A DNA stretch of 64,000 nt from Candidatus Brachythrix odensensis (GCA_016714465.1 JADKDT010000011.1:51072-115071); one strand, 5' to 3'. Shown: positions 9,796-19,317, numbered from the stretch's first letter. Translations and numbers: made by a program. The notes: generated by a model not told the origin, from the sequence alone.

Positions 9796-10140
9796 GCAAT
9801 GGCATTAAATTAAGGTGTGAATGGGCAATACGCCGCACGAGCGGTCCTCCATTCTTGTCATCCTGAGCGAGCCCCATAGGGTCTCGGGCGGGACGAGCGG
9901 TGGGGGCGAGCGAAGGACCCCTGTGACGTCACCCCGCGCATGGGTGGATCGGCATTCGCGTGTTGTCACCGTTATCCTATGCTTCCGCGCAACATCACAG
10001 GGGTCCTTCGCGCAGCCTGTTACTCGCGTTTATGCAGCAGCTCCGTGGGCCGCACTCAGGATGACAAACGAGAAAGCTGCGCCCGCGCCGGTGTGCCGGA
10101 CCCTTCGATCACGCGTTGGTCGCTAACTTAATGCCATTGG
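9796..10140 (+). mobile_element. 345-bp fold-back MITE-like element, copy 1
   Basis: Terminal inverted repeats (GCAATGGCATT at the left, AATGCCATTGG at the right) bound 345 bases that fold back on themselves: TGTCATCCTGAGCGA pairs with CACTCAGGATGACA, and inside that GCGAAGGACCCCTGTGACG pairs with CATCACAGGGGTCCTTCGC. The 8-mer GCGTAGCC flanks both ends (9788-9795 and 10141-10148), an 8-bp target duplication. The flanks rejoin to CCCCGGCGTAGCCGGGG, so the element sits in the loop of a family-a-like hairpin. No transposase is encoded. A second copy in the opposite orientation is at 60755-61101. Confidence 0.9.
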
Positions 10141-10212
10141 GCGTAGCCGGGGCTCGCGACCTTCGCTTCCAACCCATTGACACCGGCAGGAATTCGCCCA
10201 CACTCCTGCTTC

Positions 10213-12409
10213 ATGAATCAACGACTCTGGTGGTGGGTGGGACGTGGCCTGGCTGCGCTTCTGTTTGCGCTGGGACTGCAGGCCGTCGGCGCGCGCGCGG
10301 CAACGATCACGGTCACGACGACGAGCGATGAGTTTGGGAGCGGGGTCGGCTGCTCGCTGCGCGAAGCGGTCAAGACGGCCAATGCCAACGCTGACTTCGG
10401 CAGCTGCGCGCACAGCGGTGGCTTTGGCGTCGATCTGATCCTGGTCCCGCCCGGAATATACGAGCTCGGGCTGGCCGGGATCGATGAGGATCTCGATGCG
10501 ACGGCCGATCTGGACATCCTGGGCAACGTGACGATCAGCGCCACTGGCAGCACTCCAACGATTCGAGGCGATTCAGGCGGTTACTCGGGCCGGCTCGTGC
10601 ACGTCCATTCGCCGGCGGTCGCGAAGATCAAGAACGTGACCCTCGGGATCGCGTCCGTCCCAGGGGCGGGCGGGGGGCTGCGTGCGGGTTGAGTCTGGCG
10701 CGACGCTCTCCATGGTTAACACCAACGTGTCGAATTGCTCGGCCAATGGGAATGCGGGCGGGATCCTGAACATGGGCACGATGACGATCACCGGCGGGCA
10801 GATTCTGACGAACACGACGGCCGGCGCGGATGGAGGAGGGGGCATCTTCAATGACGACGGGGCGACGTTGTATCTCTCGAACGTCCGCCTGGCCGGCAAC
10901 AGCGCCAGTGATTCGCTCAGCCACGGCGGGGCGATCTACTGCGATTCGGCCTCGAGGGTGACGATTGTGGACAGCACGGTCGAACGAAACACCGCCGCCC
11001 AGGGTGCGGGGCTCTACTGCACAAGCGGGAGCGCGACGATTCAGCGCAGCACTTTTCGCCTCAACAACGGCCAACTCACCGGCGGGTTGTATTTTTCGGG
11101 CGGCGGGATCTCCGTGATCGAAGACACGCTGATCGCCAACAACAACGCCATTAAGACTGACGCCACCGATACGGTCGTTGTCATCAGCGCTGGCGGGATC
11201 TCGTATTGCTGCGGATCACTCACGATCCGGCATTCCATCATCCGTGACAACGTTGCCCGGAATGATCGGGTTGAGAACAACACCGTGCGCGGCGGCGGAC
11301 TCAATGTCGGCGGTGGGGCAGTCCTGATTGAAAACTCGACCATCAGCGGCAATGCGGTGAGCGGCAGCCTGGGCGACAGCGAGATGAACGGCGGTGGCAT
11401 CATCGGCCTGACGGGGGGCACGGGCAAGATTACGCTGGTCAACTCGACCGTGAGCGGCAACAGCGCGGAGGGCTCCGGCGGCGGGATCTGGGTGGACGAG
11501 AACTTCCACCTGGAACTGCGCAACACGACGATTTACGGCAACTCCGGCGAGGATGGGGGCGGGTTGCGCCTGACCTCGGGCAGCGTCGTGACCTTGACGA
11601 ATTCCGTGATCGCCTCAAATTCCGATACCGGGTCGAACAATCGGGACGACTGCTTTGGCGGCATCGACAGAGTGTCATTTGGGCATGTCCAGAACACAAC
11701 GGGCTGCTCCTTTGGCGTCGGCGCGCCCACCACCGGCTCATCCGGATTGGCCAGCATCAACAACAACGGCGGAACCCTCGCCGGCGACAGTGGCAGCGCC
11801 GAGACACCGCGGACCCATCGGCCCACCGCTGGCAGCATCCTGATCGACTCTGGCGATAGCGCAGGCTGCAAAGATGCGGCCGGCGCGACGCTGACTTCCG
11901 ATGAGCGCGGCCTCATCCGTCCGTCGAATTCGAGCGGTATCTTGCCGCGCTGCGATATCGGGGCGGTTGAACTGCACTATCCCGCGTTCACGCTGAGCAC
12001 CACCGGCTCGCCCGTGATTGTCAAGCCCGGCACCGCCCCCGGCTCGGCCCGCTTCACCACGACCGTGCAGAACACGGATTCACTGACCGTGACGTCGATC
12101 CTGGTCACGCGCACACTGAGCCTCTTCATGGAGTGGGACACCTTTCCAGCCACCTGCGTGAAGGATCCGTACTACGTCCTCGAGTGCGCGCTGGCCGTCA
12201 ACGTTCCGCCCGGCAATTCGCGGACGTTCACTGGCACGGCCAGCTTCATCGCAGAGCTTGCCTCCGGCGCGTGCGGGACGGACTTCGATCTTGGTGAACT
12301 GGCCAGTGTCGTCGGGTTCGATGCCAGCGCGGCGCCGAGCTATCGCTCTGACAGCGCCAGCACCCGGCTGATTTGCCCGCGGGCCTATATGCCGGTCGTC
12401 TACCGCTGA
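10213..12409 (+). CDS. Secreted CSLREA / right-handed beta-helix protein, with a frameshift
   Basis: About 731 residues once one shift is corrected. It begins with a signal peptide (MNQRLWWWVGRGLAALLFAL to GARA). The CSLREA domain follows: TITVTTTSDEF, then CSLREAVKTANANADFGSC (about 48-66). The rest is a right-handed beta-helix with NSTVSGN-type coils (SRVTIVDSTVERNTAAQGAG, TLVNSTVSGNSAEGSGGGIW), an adhesin or polysaccharide-binding fold. After about residue 600 comes a beta-sandwich with conserved Cys. The extreme C-terminus is AYMPVVYR. The frame breaks at 10671-10677, where a run of six G is one G too long; removing it joins the two frames. Surface exposure is inferred from the signal peptide. 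Confidence 0.8.
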
Positions 12410-12417
12410 GGATGATA

Positions 12418-12466
12418 TGGAGGAAGCAACAGCCCGCGGCGAAGCCGCGGGCTGTTGCTTCCTCCA
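12418..12466. repeat. Long intergenic hairpin, family a, copy 5
   Basis: Perfect 23-base arms around a GAA loop (core CCCGCGGCGAAGCCGCGGG). It lies exactly between two convergent genes, 9 bases from each stop, where it can serve as a bidirectional terminator. Confidence 0.9.
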
Positions 12467-12475
12467 AAACGTGAG

Positions 12476-13564
12476 TTACGAGCGCGCCTTGTCCGGATAC
12501 AGCACGACCTTCTCGGCCTCGCCGGCCTTGAGAAGCTGGAAGGCCTTCTCGTATTCGTCCAGCCCGAAGCGATGGGTGATGAGCGGGGCAAGCGTCACCG
12601 CTCCGCTGTCGAGCAGGGCGCGGGCCTTGTCCCAGGTCTGATACACGTGCCGGCCGTAAATGCCGTGAATCGTGATCCCGCGCACGACGACGTGATGGGT
12701 CCAGTCGATCGACACGTTCTGGCCAGCCAGCCCAAGCGCAACGTAATCGCCGCCGCTGCGCAGCGTGGCGAAGGCGGTGTTGATGGCGTTGGGGTTGCCG
12801 CTCATCTCGAGCACAACGTCCACACCCAGGCCATCGGTTGCTTCCCTGATCACGGCCTCGGTCTCGGGCTTGCGCGGGTCGAGAACGAGGTCCTCGTCCC
12901 GGCGATGGGCGGCGGTGTGCAGCTTCATCATCGCCACGGCCATCTCACGCCGGCGCTGATGGATCTCGGTCGCGATCACCCGGCGCGCCCCGGCCGCCTT
13001 TGCGATGGCGATGGCCATCACGCCCTGCGGACCGCAGCCGGTCACCAGGACGCTCTTGCCGACCACGTCCACGCAGGTGGCGGTGTCCAACGCATTGCCG
13101 AAGGGCTCGAGCAGGGCGGCCTCTTCCACCGAGATGCTGTCGGGTTTCAAAATTGCGTTGTCTTCAGGCAGGACGATATAGTCGGTGAAGCCGCCATCCC
13201 GATCGATCCCGATCGTGACCGTATTTGCGCACAGATGGCTCTTGCCATTGCGGCAATACCAGCACACCCCGCAAATGATGTGGCTCTCGAGGGCGACCAC
13301 ATCCCCGATCTTGACCCGCGCGCAGAGCGGGCCGATGGCGTCGATCACGCCGCACAGCTCGTGGCCGCTGATGTTGCCGTCTTTGATCCGGCCCAAAAAG
13401 GTCGGATCGTTGTCGTAGATGTGCAGGTCGCTGCCGCAGATCGAGGTGGCCAGCAGGCGGACCCGCACATCGGCCGGCCCGACCTGGGGAACGGGAGCAT
13501 CCTTGAGTACCAGGCCGATCTGGCCCGACGGTTTGGTGATGGCGCGCATCGTGGCGTTTGTCAT
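12476..13564 (-). CDS. tdh: Zinc-dependent L-threonine 3-dehydrogenase (MDR family)
   Basis: A 362-residue medium-chain dehydrogenase. The catalytic zinc site is C43 (SICGSDLH) with GHE at 67-69; the structural zinc cysteines are C98, C101, C104 and C112. The NAD motif is VTGCGPQGVMAIAIAKAAGA. The neighbour kbl (2-amino-3-ketobutyrate CoA ligase) makes threonine dehydrogenase by far the likeliest role: threonine to 2-amino-3-ketobutyrate, which KBL splits into glycine and acetyl-CoA. Unusually, tdh and kbl are divergent here rather than in one operon. Other MDR polyol dehydrogenases (sorbitol, butanediol) are the alternative. Confidence 0.85.
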   Translation of the reverse strand: MTNATMRAITKPSGQIGLVLKDAPVPQVGPADVRVRLLATSICGSDLHIYDNDPTFLGRIKDGNISGHELCGVIDAIGPLCARVKIGDVVALESHIICGVCWYCRNGKSHLCANTVTIGIDRDGGFTDYIVLPEDNAILKPDSISVEEAALLEPFGNALDTATCVDVVGKSVLVTGCGPQGVMAIAIAKAAGARRVIATEIHQRRREMAVAMMKLHTAAHRRDEDLVLDPRKPETEAVIREATDGLGVDVVLEMSGNPNAINTAFATLRSGGDYVALGLAGQNVSIDWTHHVVVRGITIHGIYGRHVYQTWDKARALLDSGAVTLAPLITHRFGLDEYEKAFQLLKAGEAEKVVLYPDKARS

Positions 13565-13568
13565 TATT

Positions 13569-13618
13569 CTTGAAGGATACCCCGCCCCGGCGTACGCCGG
13601 GGCGGGGTATCCTTCAAG
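13569..13618. repeat. Perfect 50-bp palindrome between tdh and kbl, family a, copy 6
   Basis: A loop-less perfect palindrome of 25 bases per arm, centred on CGGCGTACGCCG. It starts 4 bases upstream of the tdh start codon and ends 44 bases before kbl, so it occupies the shared promoter region of two divergent genes. A terminator role is excluded by position; it could be a regulatory site or simply an insertion. Confidence 0.9.
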
Positions 13619-13662
13619 GGAAAGGGTATGGCGAGGCGCCTAACCAAGGAGAATCAAGTTCC

Positions 13663-14849
13663 ATGACGATTGACAAATTTGCCTTTATTGCCGAAGAAAT
13701 GAACCGCCTGCGCGAGGCCAGCTTGCTCAATGCGCCGCGCACGATGGGCAGCCCGGCCGATGCCTGGATGACGGTGGACGGCAAGCGCGTGCTCAACTTC
13801 TGCGCCAACAACTATCTTGGCCTGGCCAATCACCCGCGCTTGAAGGAGGCGGCCAAGGCCGCCATCGATCGCTGGGGGGCAGGGCCGGCCGCCGTGCGCA
13901 CCCTGGCGGGCACCCAGGCCCTGCACCTAGAGCTCGAGGAGCGCCTCGCCCGCTTCAAGGGGGTCGAGAGCGCGCTCTTTGTCGGGAGCGGCTTTGTCGC
14001 CAACCAGGCCGTCCTCGCCCCGCTGGTGGGGCGCGAGGATGTCATCTTCTCCGACCGGCTCAACCATGCGAGCATCATCGACGGCGCGCGGCTGAGCGGG
14101 GCCAAAATCGTCGTCTACGAGCACAACGATGTTGCCGACTGCGAAGCGAAGGTGAAGGAGCAGTTGCCCAACTTTCGGCGCGGGCTGCTCGTCACCGATG
14201 GGGTGTTCAGCATGGACGGTGATATTGCCCCGTTGGACAAACTGACCGAGCTGGCTGGCCGGCACGGGCTGATCACCATGGTCGACGGTCGCACGGCGAG
14301 GGCGTGCTGGGCCGCGGCGGGCGCGGCATCGTCGATCACTTCGGGCTGCACGGCGTGTTCGACATCGAGATCGGCACGCTGAGCAAGGCCTTTGGGGTGA
14401 TCGGCGGGGTGATCGCGGGCAAGAAGAGCGTCATTGACTACATCCGTCAGAAGGCCCGCCCGCTGCTGTTCAGCAGCGCCACGACCCCGGCCGACACGGC
14501 CGCCTGCCTGGCGGCGGTCGACCTGCTCGAGGAGAGCGACACCCAGGTTCAGCGCCTGTGGGAGAACACCCGGGTCTTCAGCGGGGCCATGCAGAAGATG
14601 GGCTTTGATATCGGCCACTCGCAGACGCCCATCGTGCCGCTCATGCTGGGTGACGCCGCCCTGGCCAAGCAGTTCAGCCGGGCGCTCTTTGAACAGGGCG
14701 TGTTTGCGGTGGCGATCGCTTTTCCGACCGTGCCGGTGGGCAAGGCCCGCATTCGGGTGATGAACAGCGCTTCGCATTCGCCGTCGGACCTGGAGACGGG
14801 ATTGGCGGTGTTTGAGAAGGTGGGGAAAGAGCTTGGGGTGATTGTGTAG
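13663..14849 (+). CDS. kbl: 2-amino-3-ketobutyrate CoA ligase (KBL), with a frameshift
   Basis: About 395 residues after repair; the family is about 398. It is a PLP enzyme of the alpha-oxoamine synthase group that cleaves 2-amino-3-ketobutyrate with CoA to glycine and acetyl-CoA. Recognisable blocks are LNFCANNYLGLANHP, the glycine-rich FVGSGFVANQAVL, LNHASIIDGARLSGA, DGVFSMDGDIAPL, and the PLP-lysine block GTLSKAFGVIGG (Lys at about 14385-14387). The start is set by AAGGAG at 13646. At about 14287 the conserved DDAHGEG block is corrupted (one missing G plus a nearby substitution, giving VDGRTARA), which shifts the frame. The divergent neighbour is tdh. Confidence 0.88.
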
Positions 14850-14860
14850 ATGTCTGGATT

Positions 14861-14950
14861 GGAGCGCGGGCATCTTGCCCGCGCGGTCGCGCAAAGCGCG
14901 GCTGCGGCCGGTGTTCCCCTGGACCGCGCGGGCGGGACGCCCGCGCTCCA
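14861..14950. repeat. Family c inverted repeat (GCGGGC type)
   Basis: GGAGCGCGGGCATCTTGCCC at the left is matched by GGGACGCCCGCGCTCC at the right, with GCGCGGTC/GACCGCGC nested inside. It fills the space between the convergent kbl and the E1 beta gene. Related copies are at 24691-24837 and 59241-59395. Confidence 0.8.
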
Positions 14951-14955
14951 TCCCG

Positions 14956-15939
14956 CTATGCCTCCATCCGCATCGCCCGCCGGGCAGCGGCTACGATCTT
15001 GTCCGGCGACGGGAGCGTGGCGGATTCGAGGGGCAGGCTGTAGGCGATCGGCACGTCCAATGCGCCAACCCGCTCTACTGGGGCGTCGAGGTGCTGGAAA
15101 CCCTGTTCCATGATCCGGGCCGCGATCTCCGCGCCGAAGCCAGCGTTGCGATGCGCCTCGTGGGCGACCACGGCCCGGTTGGTCTTGCGGATCGAGGCCA
15201 GCACGGTGTCCATATCCAGCGGCATGATGGTGCGTAGATCGATCACCTCGGCGTCGACGCCCTGAGCGGCCAGCGTGGTGGCTGCCTCGAGGCAGTGCAG
15301 CACGGTCCGCGAATACGAAATGATCGTCACATCCCTGCCCGGGCGCACGATATTGGCCTTGCCGAAGAGGATCGGGTCCATCTGTTCGGCGACGTCGCCC
15401 TTGGTGTTGTAGAGCAGCTTGTGCTCGATGACAACCACCGGGTCCTGCTCGCGAAAGGCCTGCTTTAGCAGGCCCTTGGCATCGCTCGGGGTGGAAGGCA
15501 GGGCGATCTTGATCCCGGGGATGTGGGCGAAATGGGCCTCGAGGCACTGCGAATGCTGAGCGGCGTTGCCACGCCCGCCGCCCTGCTGAGTACGGATTAC
15601 AAGCGGCACCTTGACCTGCCCGCCGCTCATCTGGCGCATCTTGCAGGCCTGATTGAAAATCTGATCGGCGGCCACCCAGGCGAAGTCCATAAACATGAGC
15701 TCGGCCATCGGGTGTTTGCCCATCATCGCCAGGCCGACCGCCGCGCCGATAAAGCCGCTTTCGCTGATGGGCGTTTCGCGCACGCGCTCCTCGCCAAAGC
15801 GGGCCATCAGGCCTTCGGTCACCTTGAACACACCGCCGTAGACGCCGATGTCTTCGCCCATGAGCAGGATATTCGGGTCGCGTTCCATTTCCTCGGTCAG
15901 CGCTTCGCGCAGGGCCTGGGCGTAAGTTAGTTCTCGCAT
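14956..15939 (-). CDS. Pyruvate/acetoin dehydrogenase E1 component, beta subunit
   Basis: A 327-residue E1 beta subunit of a thiamine-diphosphate 2-oxo acid dehydrogenase. The N-terminal block LLMGEDIGVYGGVFKVTEGL supplies the conserved Glu that activates thiamine. RVRETPISESGFIGAAVGLA and RTQQGGGRGNAAQHSQ are family signatures. The transketolase C-domain starts at about residue 205 (NIVRPGRDVTIISYSR). It follows the alpha subunit on the same strand with a 66-base gap containing a hairpin. No E2 or E3 gene is visible, so those subunits must come from elsewhere. Pyruvate and acetoin forms cannot be told apart from sequence alone. Confidence 0.92.
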   Translation of the reverse strand: MRELTYAQALREALTEEMERDPNILLMGEDIGVYGGVFKVTEGLMARFGEERVRETPISESGFIGAAVGLAMMGKHPMAELMFMDFAWVAADQIFNQACKMRQMSGGQVKVPLVIRTQQGGGRGNAAQHSQCLEAHFAHIPGIKIALPSTPSDAKGLLKQAFREQDPVVVIEHKLLYNTKGDVAEQMDPILFGKANIVRPGRDVTIISYSRTVLHCLEAATTLAAQGVDAEVIDLRTIMPLDMDTVLASIRKTNRAVVAHEAHRNAGFGAEIAARIMEQGFQHLDAPVERVGALDVPIAYSLPLESATLPSPDKIVAAARRAMRMEA

Positions 15940-15958
15940 GTTAATTCTTGATTCATTC

Positions 15959-15999
15959 CAAGAGCGCTATCCCCCGCTCCGCGGGGGATAGCGCTCTTG
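15959..15999. repeat. Long intergenic hairpin, family a, copy 7
   Basis: CAAGAGCGCTATCCCCCGC pairs with its complement around a very short loop. It sits between the two E1 genes, inside an operon, so it either attenuates the second gene or is tolerated by read-through. Confidence 0.85.
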
Positions 16000-16005
16000 A
16001 AAAAG

Positions 16006-16980
16006 TCAGTTTAGGGCGTTGTGCTCGAAGACATCGACGAAGATCTCGCTGACATCCGGAAATGCCGACGCGCTGGCGAAGGCCGCCGCGTCGGCGACAG
16101 TCGCATCGGCGCCCGCCGAAATCGCATCCAGCTCGGCCCGGGTCACGCCCCGCGCGATGAGTTTGTCTCCGGCCAGCCGGATCGGATCGCGCTGCGCGCG
16201 CCATTCTTCCACCTCGTCCTTGCTGCGGTAGATCTGCGAATCCCCGATCATGTGGCCGACCAGCCGGTAGGTCTTGGCCTCGATGAAGGTTGGCCCTTCG
16301 CCGCGCCGGGCGCGCGTGACGGCCTCGCTCACCGCGGCATGCATGGCCTCAACGTCATTCGCGTCCACGATCGTCGCCGGCATCCGATACGCTGCCGCGC
16401 GTTCGGCCAGGTCCTTGTTGGTCGTCGTCTTGCCGATGGGCGTCATCTCCGAGTACAGATTGTTCTCGCAGATGAAAATCGCCGGAACCTTCCAGATTGC
16501 AGCCAGGTTCATCGCCTCGTGGGTCGCACCCTGGTTGGCCGCCCCATCCCCAAAGAACACCACCGCGACCCGATCGAGCCCGTCCAGTTTTCCGGCCAGG
16601 GCCGCGCCGACCACGGTGGGCAGGCCCCCGGCCACGATGGCGTTGGCCGGCAGGATGCCTTTGCTCATGTCGGTCCAGTGCATGCTGCCGCCCTTGCCCT
16701 TGCAGCAGCCGGTGACGCGCCCCAGCATTTCGGCCATGGCCGCCCGCGGCGAGATGCCCTTGGCCAGGGCATGCCCGTGGCCGCGGTAATTGGTGATCAG
16801 CAAATCGCTGTCGCGCAGGGCCAGGGCCGTGCCCGCGGCCGAGGCCTCCTGGCCAATCGACATGTGCAGCGAGCCGCGGACCTGGCCCTGCATAAACAGC
16901 TCCTCGCACTTGCGTTCGAACGCGCGGGCGAGGCACATCCGGCCATATGCGTCTTTCAGTTGTTCAGTCGTTAATCCCAT
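16006..16980 (-). CDS. Pyruvate/acetoin dehydrogenase E1 component, alpha subunit
   Basis: A 324-residue E1 alpha subunit that binds thiamine diphosphate. The ThDP motif runs from GDGAANQG (144-151) to NN (172-173), and the phosphorylation-loop-like sequence is RLVGHMIGDSQIYRSKDEVE. N-terminal signatures are RGSLHMSIGQEA and YRGHGHALAKG. VGHMIGDSQIYR is nearer to acetoin dehydrogenase/AcoA-type proteins than to mitochondrial PDH. With the downstream beta subunit it forms the decarboxylase that would feed acetyl units from the upstream sugar-acid pathway into central metabolism; that link is inferred from gene order. Confidence 0.92.
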   Translation of the reverse strand: MGLTTEQLKDAYGRMCLARAFERKCEELFMQGQVRGSLHMSIGQEASAAGTALALRDSDLLITNYRGHGHALAKGISPRAAMAEMLGRVTGCCKGKGGSMHWTDMSKGILPANAIVAGGLPTVVGAALAGKLDGLDRVAVVFFGDGAANQGATHEAMNLAAIWKVPAIFICENNLYSEMTPIGKTTTNKDLAERAAAYRMPATIVDANDVEAMHAAVSEAVTRARRGEGPTFIEAKTYRLVGHMIGDSQIYRSKDEVEEWRAQRDPIRLAGDKLIARGVTRAELDAISAGADATVADAAAFASASAFPDVSEIFVDVFEHNALN

Positions 16981-17028
16981 TGTGGGTTACCTCTTTTCTT
17001 GTCGAGGCGCCATCCCAAAATAATCTCT

Positions 17029-17072
17029 GGCGAGGATGTCCCTCGCGCGAAGCGCGGGAGGGTCATCTCGCC
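17029..17072. repeat. Intergenic hairpin, family a, copy 8 (imperfect)
   Basis: GGCGAGGATGTCCCTCGCGC pairs with GCGCGGGAGGGTCATCTCGCC with a few mismatches, core CGCGAAGCGCG. It lies between the lyase stop and the E1 alpha start on the same strand. The arms have visibly diverged. Confidence 0.75.
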
Positions 17073-17079
17073 TCATATT

Positions 17080-18432
17080 TTAGGGATGACGACCAGCGTT
17101 CAACACGGCATCGGTCATCTGGGCGGCCAGGCCGGTATAGCGGGCCGGATCGAGCAGCGCGTCGATCTGGGCGGCCGTCAGGTGCCGGGCGACCGCCGGG
17201 TCGGCGAGCAACAGTTGGCGGAAAGGTATCTCGTGCTCAATGGATTTCATCGCGCACTCGTAGACGATATCGTGGGCGGTCTGCTTGCCCACGAACTGGC
17301 CCAGGGCGAACATCACGGCCTCGGACATCATCAGACCCTGCAGCGCGTCGGCGTTCCGGCGCATGCGCTCCGGATGCACCCGCAGCCCGCGCAGCACGCG
17401 CAGGGTCAGGCTCAAGGCCCCGTCGGTCAGCACGCACAGCTCGGGCACATACGCCCACTCCATGTGGTTGTAGGTCCAATCGCGCTCGTGGGCGACGATC
17501 AGGCCATCCAGCGCATTTCGGGACTGACTGAACGACAGCCGGGCCAGCGCGACGATGGCCTCGCACAGCATCGGGTTGCGCTTGTGGGGCATGGTGCTGC
17601 TGCCGACCTTGCCCTCGTTGAACGGTTCCTCGACCTCCCACACTTCGGTCTTCTGCAGGGCGATGATTTCGGCCGCGATCTTGCCGCAGGTCCCGGACAT
17701 CATTGCCAGGACGTTGGCGAATTCGGCAAAGCCATCGTGGGCGACGTGCCAGGTGATGGGGGAATCGGCCAGGCCGAGCAGCGTCATCATCCGGGCACGC
17801 ACGGCGAGCGCGTCCGCGTCGAAGGATGCCAGCGTGCCGACTGCGCCGCCAAATTGCCCGACCAGCAGGCGCGGCTTGCAATCGTTGAGCCGGGCGCAAT
17901 GGCGCCGGAACTCATCCAACCAGACCGCGACCTTGAACCCAAACGTGATCGGCAGGGCGTGCTGGCCATGGGTGCGCCCGGCCATCAGGGTGTCGCGGTA
18001 CTTGCCCGCAAGTTCGGCCAATACCGACTCGAAATCGGCCAGCCGTCGCTCGATGATGGCGATGGCGTCCTTGCTCTGCAGGACCACGGCGGTGTCCATG
18101 ATGTCCTGGGTGGTTGCCCCGTAGTGGATGTACTCGCCGGCCCCGTCCGCGCAGGCGTCTTTGAATACCCGGATCAGCGGCACGATCGGATGCAGGGTCA
18201 GATCGATCTGGGCCTTCATCTTGACCACGTCCATCAGCTCGGCCCGGCCCTTGCGGGTGATCTCCTCGGCCGCCCAGGTCGGAATCACCCCGAGCGCGGC
18301 CTCGGCCTGGGCCAGGGCCACCTCGACATCCAGCCATTTCTGGAGCAGGGACTGATCCTCGAAGATCGCCCGCATCTCATCGGTACCGTAAAGGTCCTTG
18401 AGAAAGACGGAGTCGGTGATGTGCGAGGCCAT
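17080..18432 (-). CDS. Fumarase/aspartase-superfamily lyase (PurB/PcaB-like)
   Basis: A 450-residue lyase. The superfamily signature is GSSTMPHKRNPMLCEAIVAL, with TTQDIMDTAVVLQ and RTHGQHALPITFGFK as the other two active-site regions. The sequence fits adenylosuccinate lyase or 3-carboxy-cis,cis-muconate cycloisomerase equally well. The position, inside a run of sugar-acid catabolic genes rather than with purine genes, favours a catabolic lyase or cycloisomerase, but housekeeping purB cannot be excluded. I chose the start at 18432 (MASHITDSVFL); upstream codons in the same frame overlap the next gene. The gap to the upstream isomerase gene is 14 bases. Confidence 0.8.
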   Translation of the reverse strand: MASHITDSVFLKDLYGTDEMRAIFEDQSLLQKWLDVEVALAQAEAALGVIPTWAAEEITRKGRAELMDVVKMKAQIDLTLHPIVPLIRVFKDACADGAGEYIHYGATTQDIMDTAVVLQSKDAIAIIERRLADFESVLAELAGKYRDTLMAGRTHGQHALPITFGFKVAVWLDEFRRHCARLNDCKPRLLVGQFGGAVGTLASFDADALAVRARMMTLLGLADSPITWHVAHDGFAEFANVLAMMSGTCGKIAAEIIALQKTEVWEVEEPFNEGKVGSSTMPHKRNPMLCEAIVALARLSFSQSRNALDGLIVAHERDWTYNHMEWAYVPELCVLTDGALSLTLRVLRGLRVHPERMRRNADALQGLMMSEAVMFALGQFVGKQTAHDIVYECAMKSIEHEIPFRQLLLADPAVARHLTAAQIDALLDPARYTGLAAQMTDAVLNAGRHP

Positions 18433-18446
18433 GGAGATGGGCAGTA

Positions 18447-19304
18447 TCAGCCAACCGGGATGCCGAGCGTCTTCATCTGTGCATTCAGGTTGACTTTTGC
18501 CTGTTGAATGAGGCTGACCGGCAGATGCTCGATCATCAGCCAGCCGGCTGGCTGATTCGCATTCGCTTCCGTCAGGAGGGTGTCCCAGTCCATCAAACCG
18601 GTGCCCAGCACGGTCTCGGAAATATGGGCAACCAGCCGATCCTCGAGGTAATAGTCCTTGAGATGAATGGTGTCGGCGAAACCGCCCAGCAGGGCGAAGT
18701 GCTCGCGGATCATCGCGGCCGGATGGAAGGCCGTCCGCAGATCGGTGACGAAGTTGCACACGTCGATGTTGACCCGCATGTTCGCGGCGCCAACCCGTTC
18801 AATCACGCGCCGAATGGTCTTGGCCGTGTCCAACGTGCTGGTTTGATGCACTTCGAGCACAACGTTCAGACCATGATCCTGGGCGATCGCCGCTATCTCA
18901 GTCAGGCTGCGAACGAGGCGATCCTCGGTCTGGGGCAGATAGTTGTCGGGGTGGGGCCACCAGTCGCCGCGGGGGTTGAGGCTGGTGGGCCGCACCCCGA
19001 CGCCGGGCACGCCGAGTTTGGCGGTAAGCGCGCACATCTCGCGCACCTGGGCGATGCCGGCCTGCCGCACGTTCTCGTCCGGCGAGATGATGCAGGGGTA
19101 TTTGCCCCACAGTTGCAGCCAGGTCAGCCCTTGATCGGCGATATGCCCGCGCGCGGCGGCAATCGTGGCGGCCGAAATGCTTTCGGCTGGGACATTGATG
19201 TGCGCGCCGATTCCGGTGAAGCCGAGCTCCGCAATCATGCGCGCGTTCCCGTAAGTGACATCGCGCAAGTCGGTGTTGAATACGCCCTGAACGGCAATCT
19301 TCAT
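18447..19304 (-). CDS. Sugar phosphate isomerase/epimerase-type TIM barrel
   Basis: A 285-residue AP-endonuclease-2-fold (xylose isomerase-like TIM barrel) protein. Candidate metal ligands are in ALNVVLEVHQTSTLD (actual start GLNVVLEVHQ), MRVNIDVCNF and DTIHLKDYY, the usual Glu/Asp/His/Asp spread. It is expected to isomerise or epimerise a keto sugar or sugar acid. It sits in the catabolic operon between the lyase and the enolase-superfamily gene. Confidence 0.8.
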   Translation of the reverse strand: MKIAVQGVFNTDLRDVTYGNARMIAELGFTGIGAHINVPAESISAATIAAARGHIADQGLTWLQLWGKYPCIISPDENVRQAGIAQVREMCALTAKLGVPGVGVRPTSLNPRGDWWPHPDNYLPQTEDRLVRSLTEIAAIAQDHGLNVVLEVHQTSTLDTAKTIRRVIERVGAANMRVNIDVCNFVTDLRTAFHPAAMIREHFALLGGFADTIHLKDYYLEDRLVAHISETVLGTGLMDWDTLLTEANANQPAGWLMIEHLPVSLIQQAKVNLNAQMKTLGIPVG

Positions 19305-19317
19305 GAGTTTTTGTTTA

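Noticed and set aside
12455..13573. A 372-codon frame opposite tdh
   Set aside because: A shadow of tdh; the opposite strand has zinc and NAD motifs and a clear family match.
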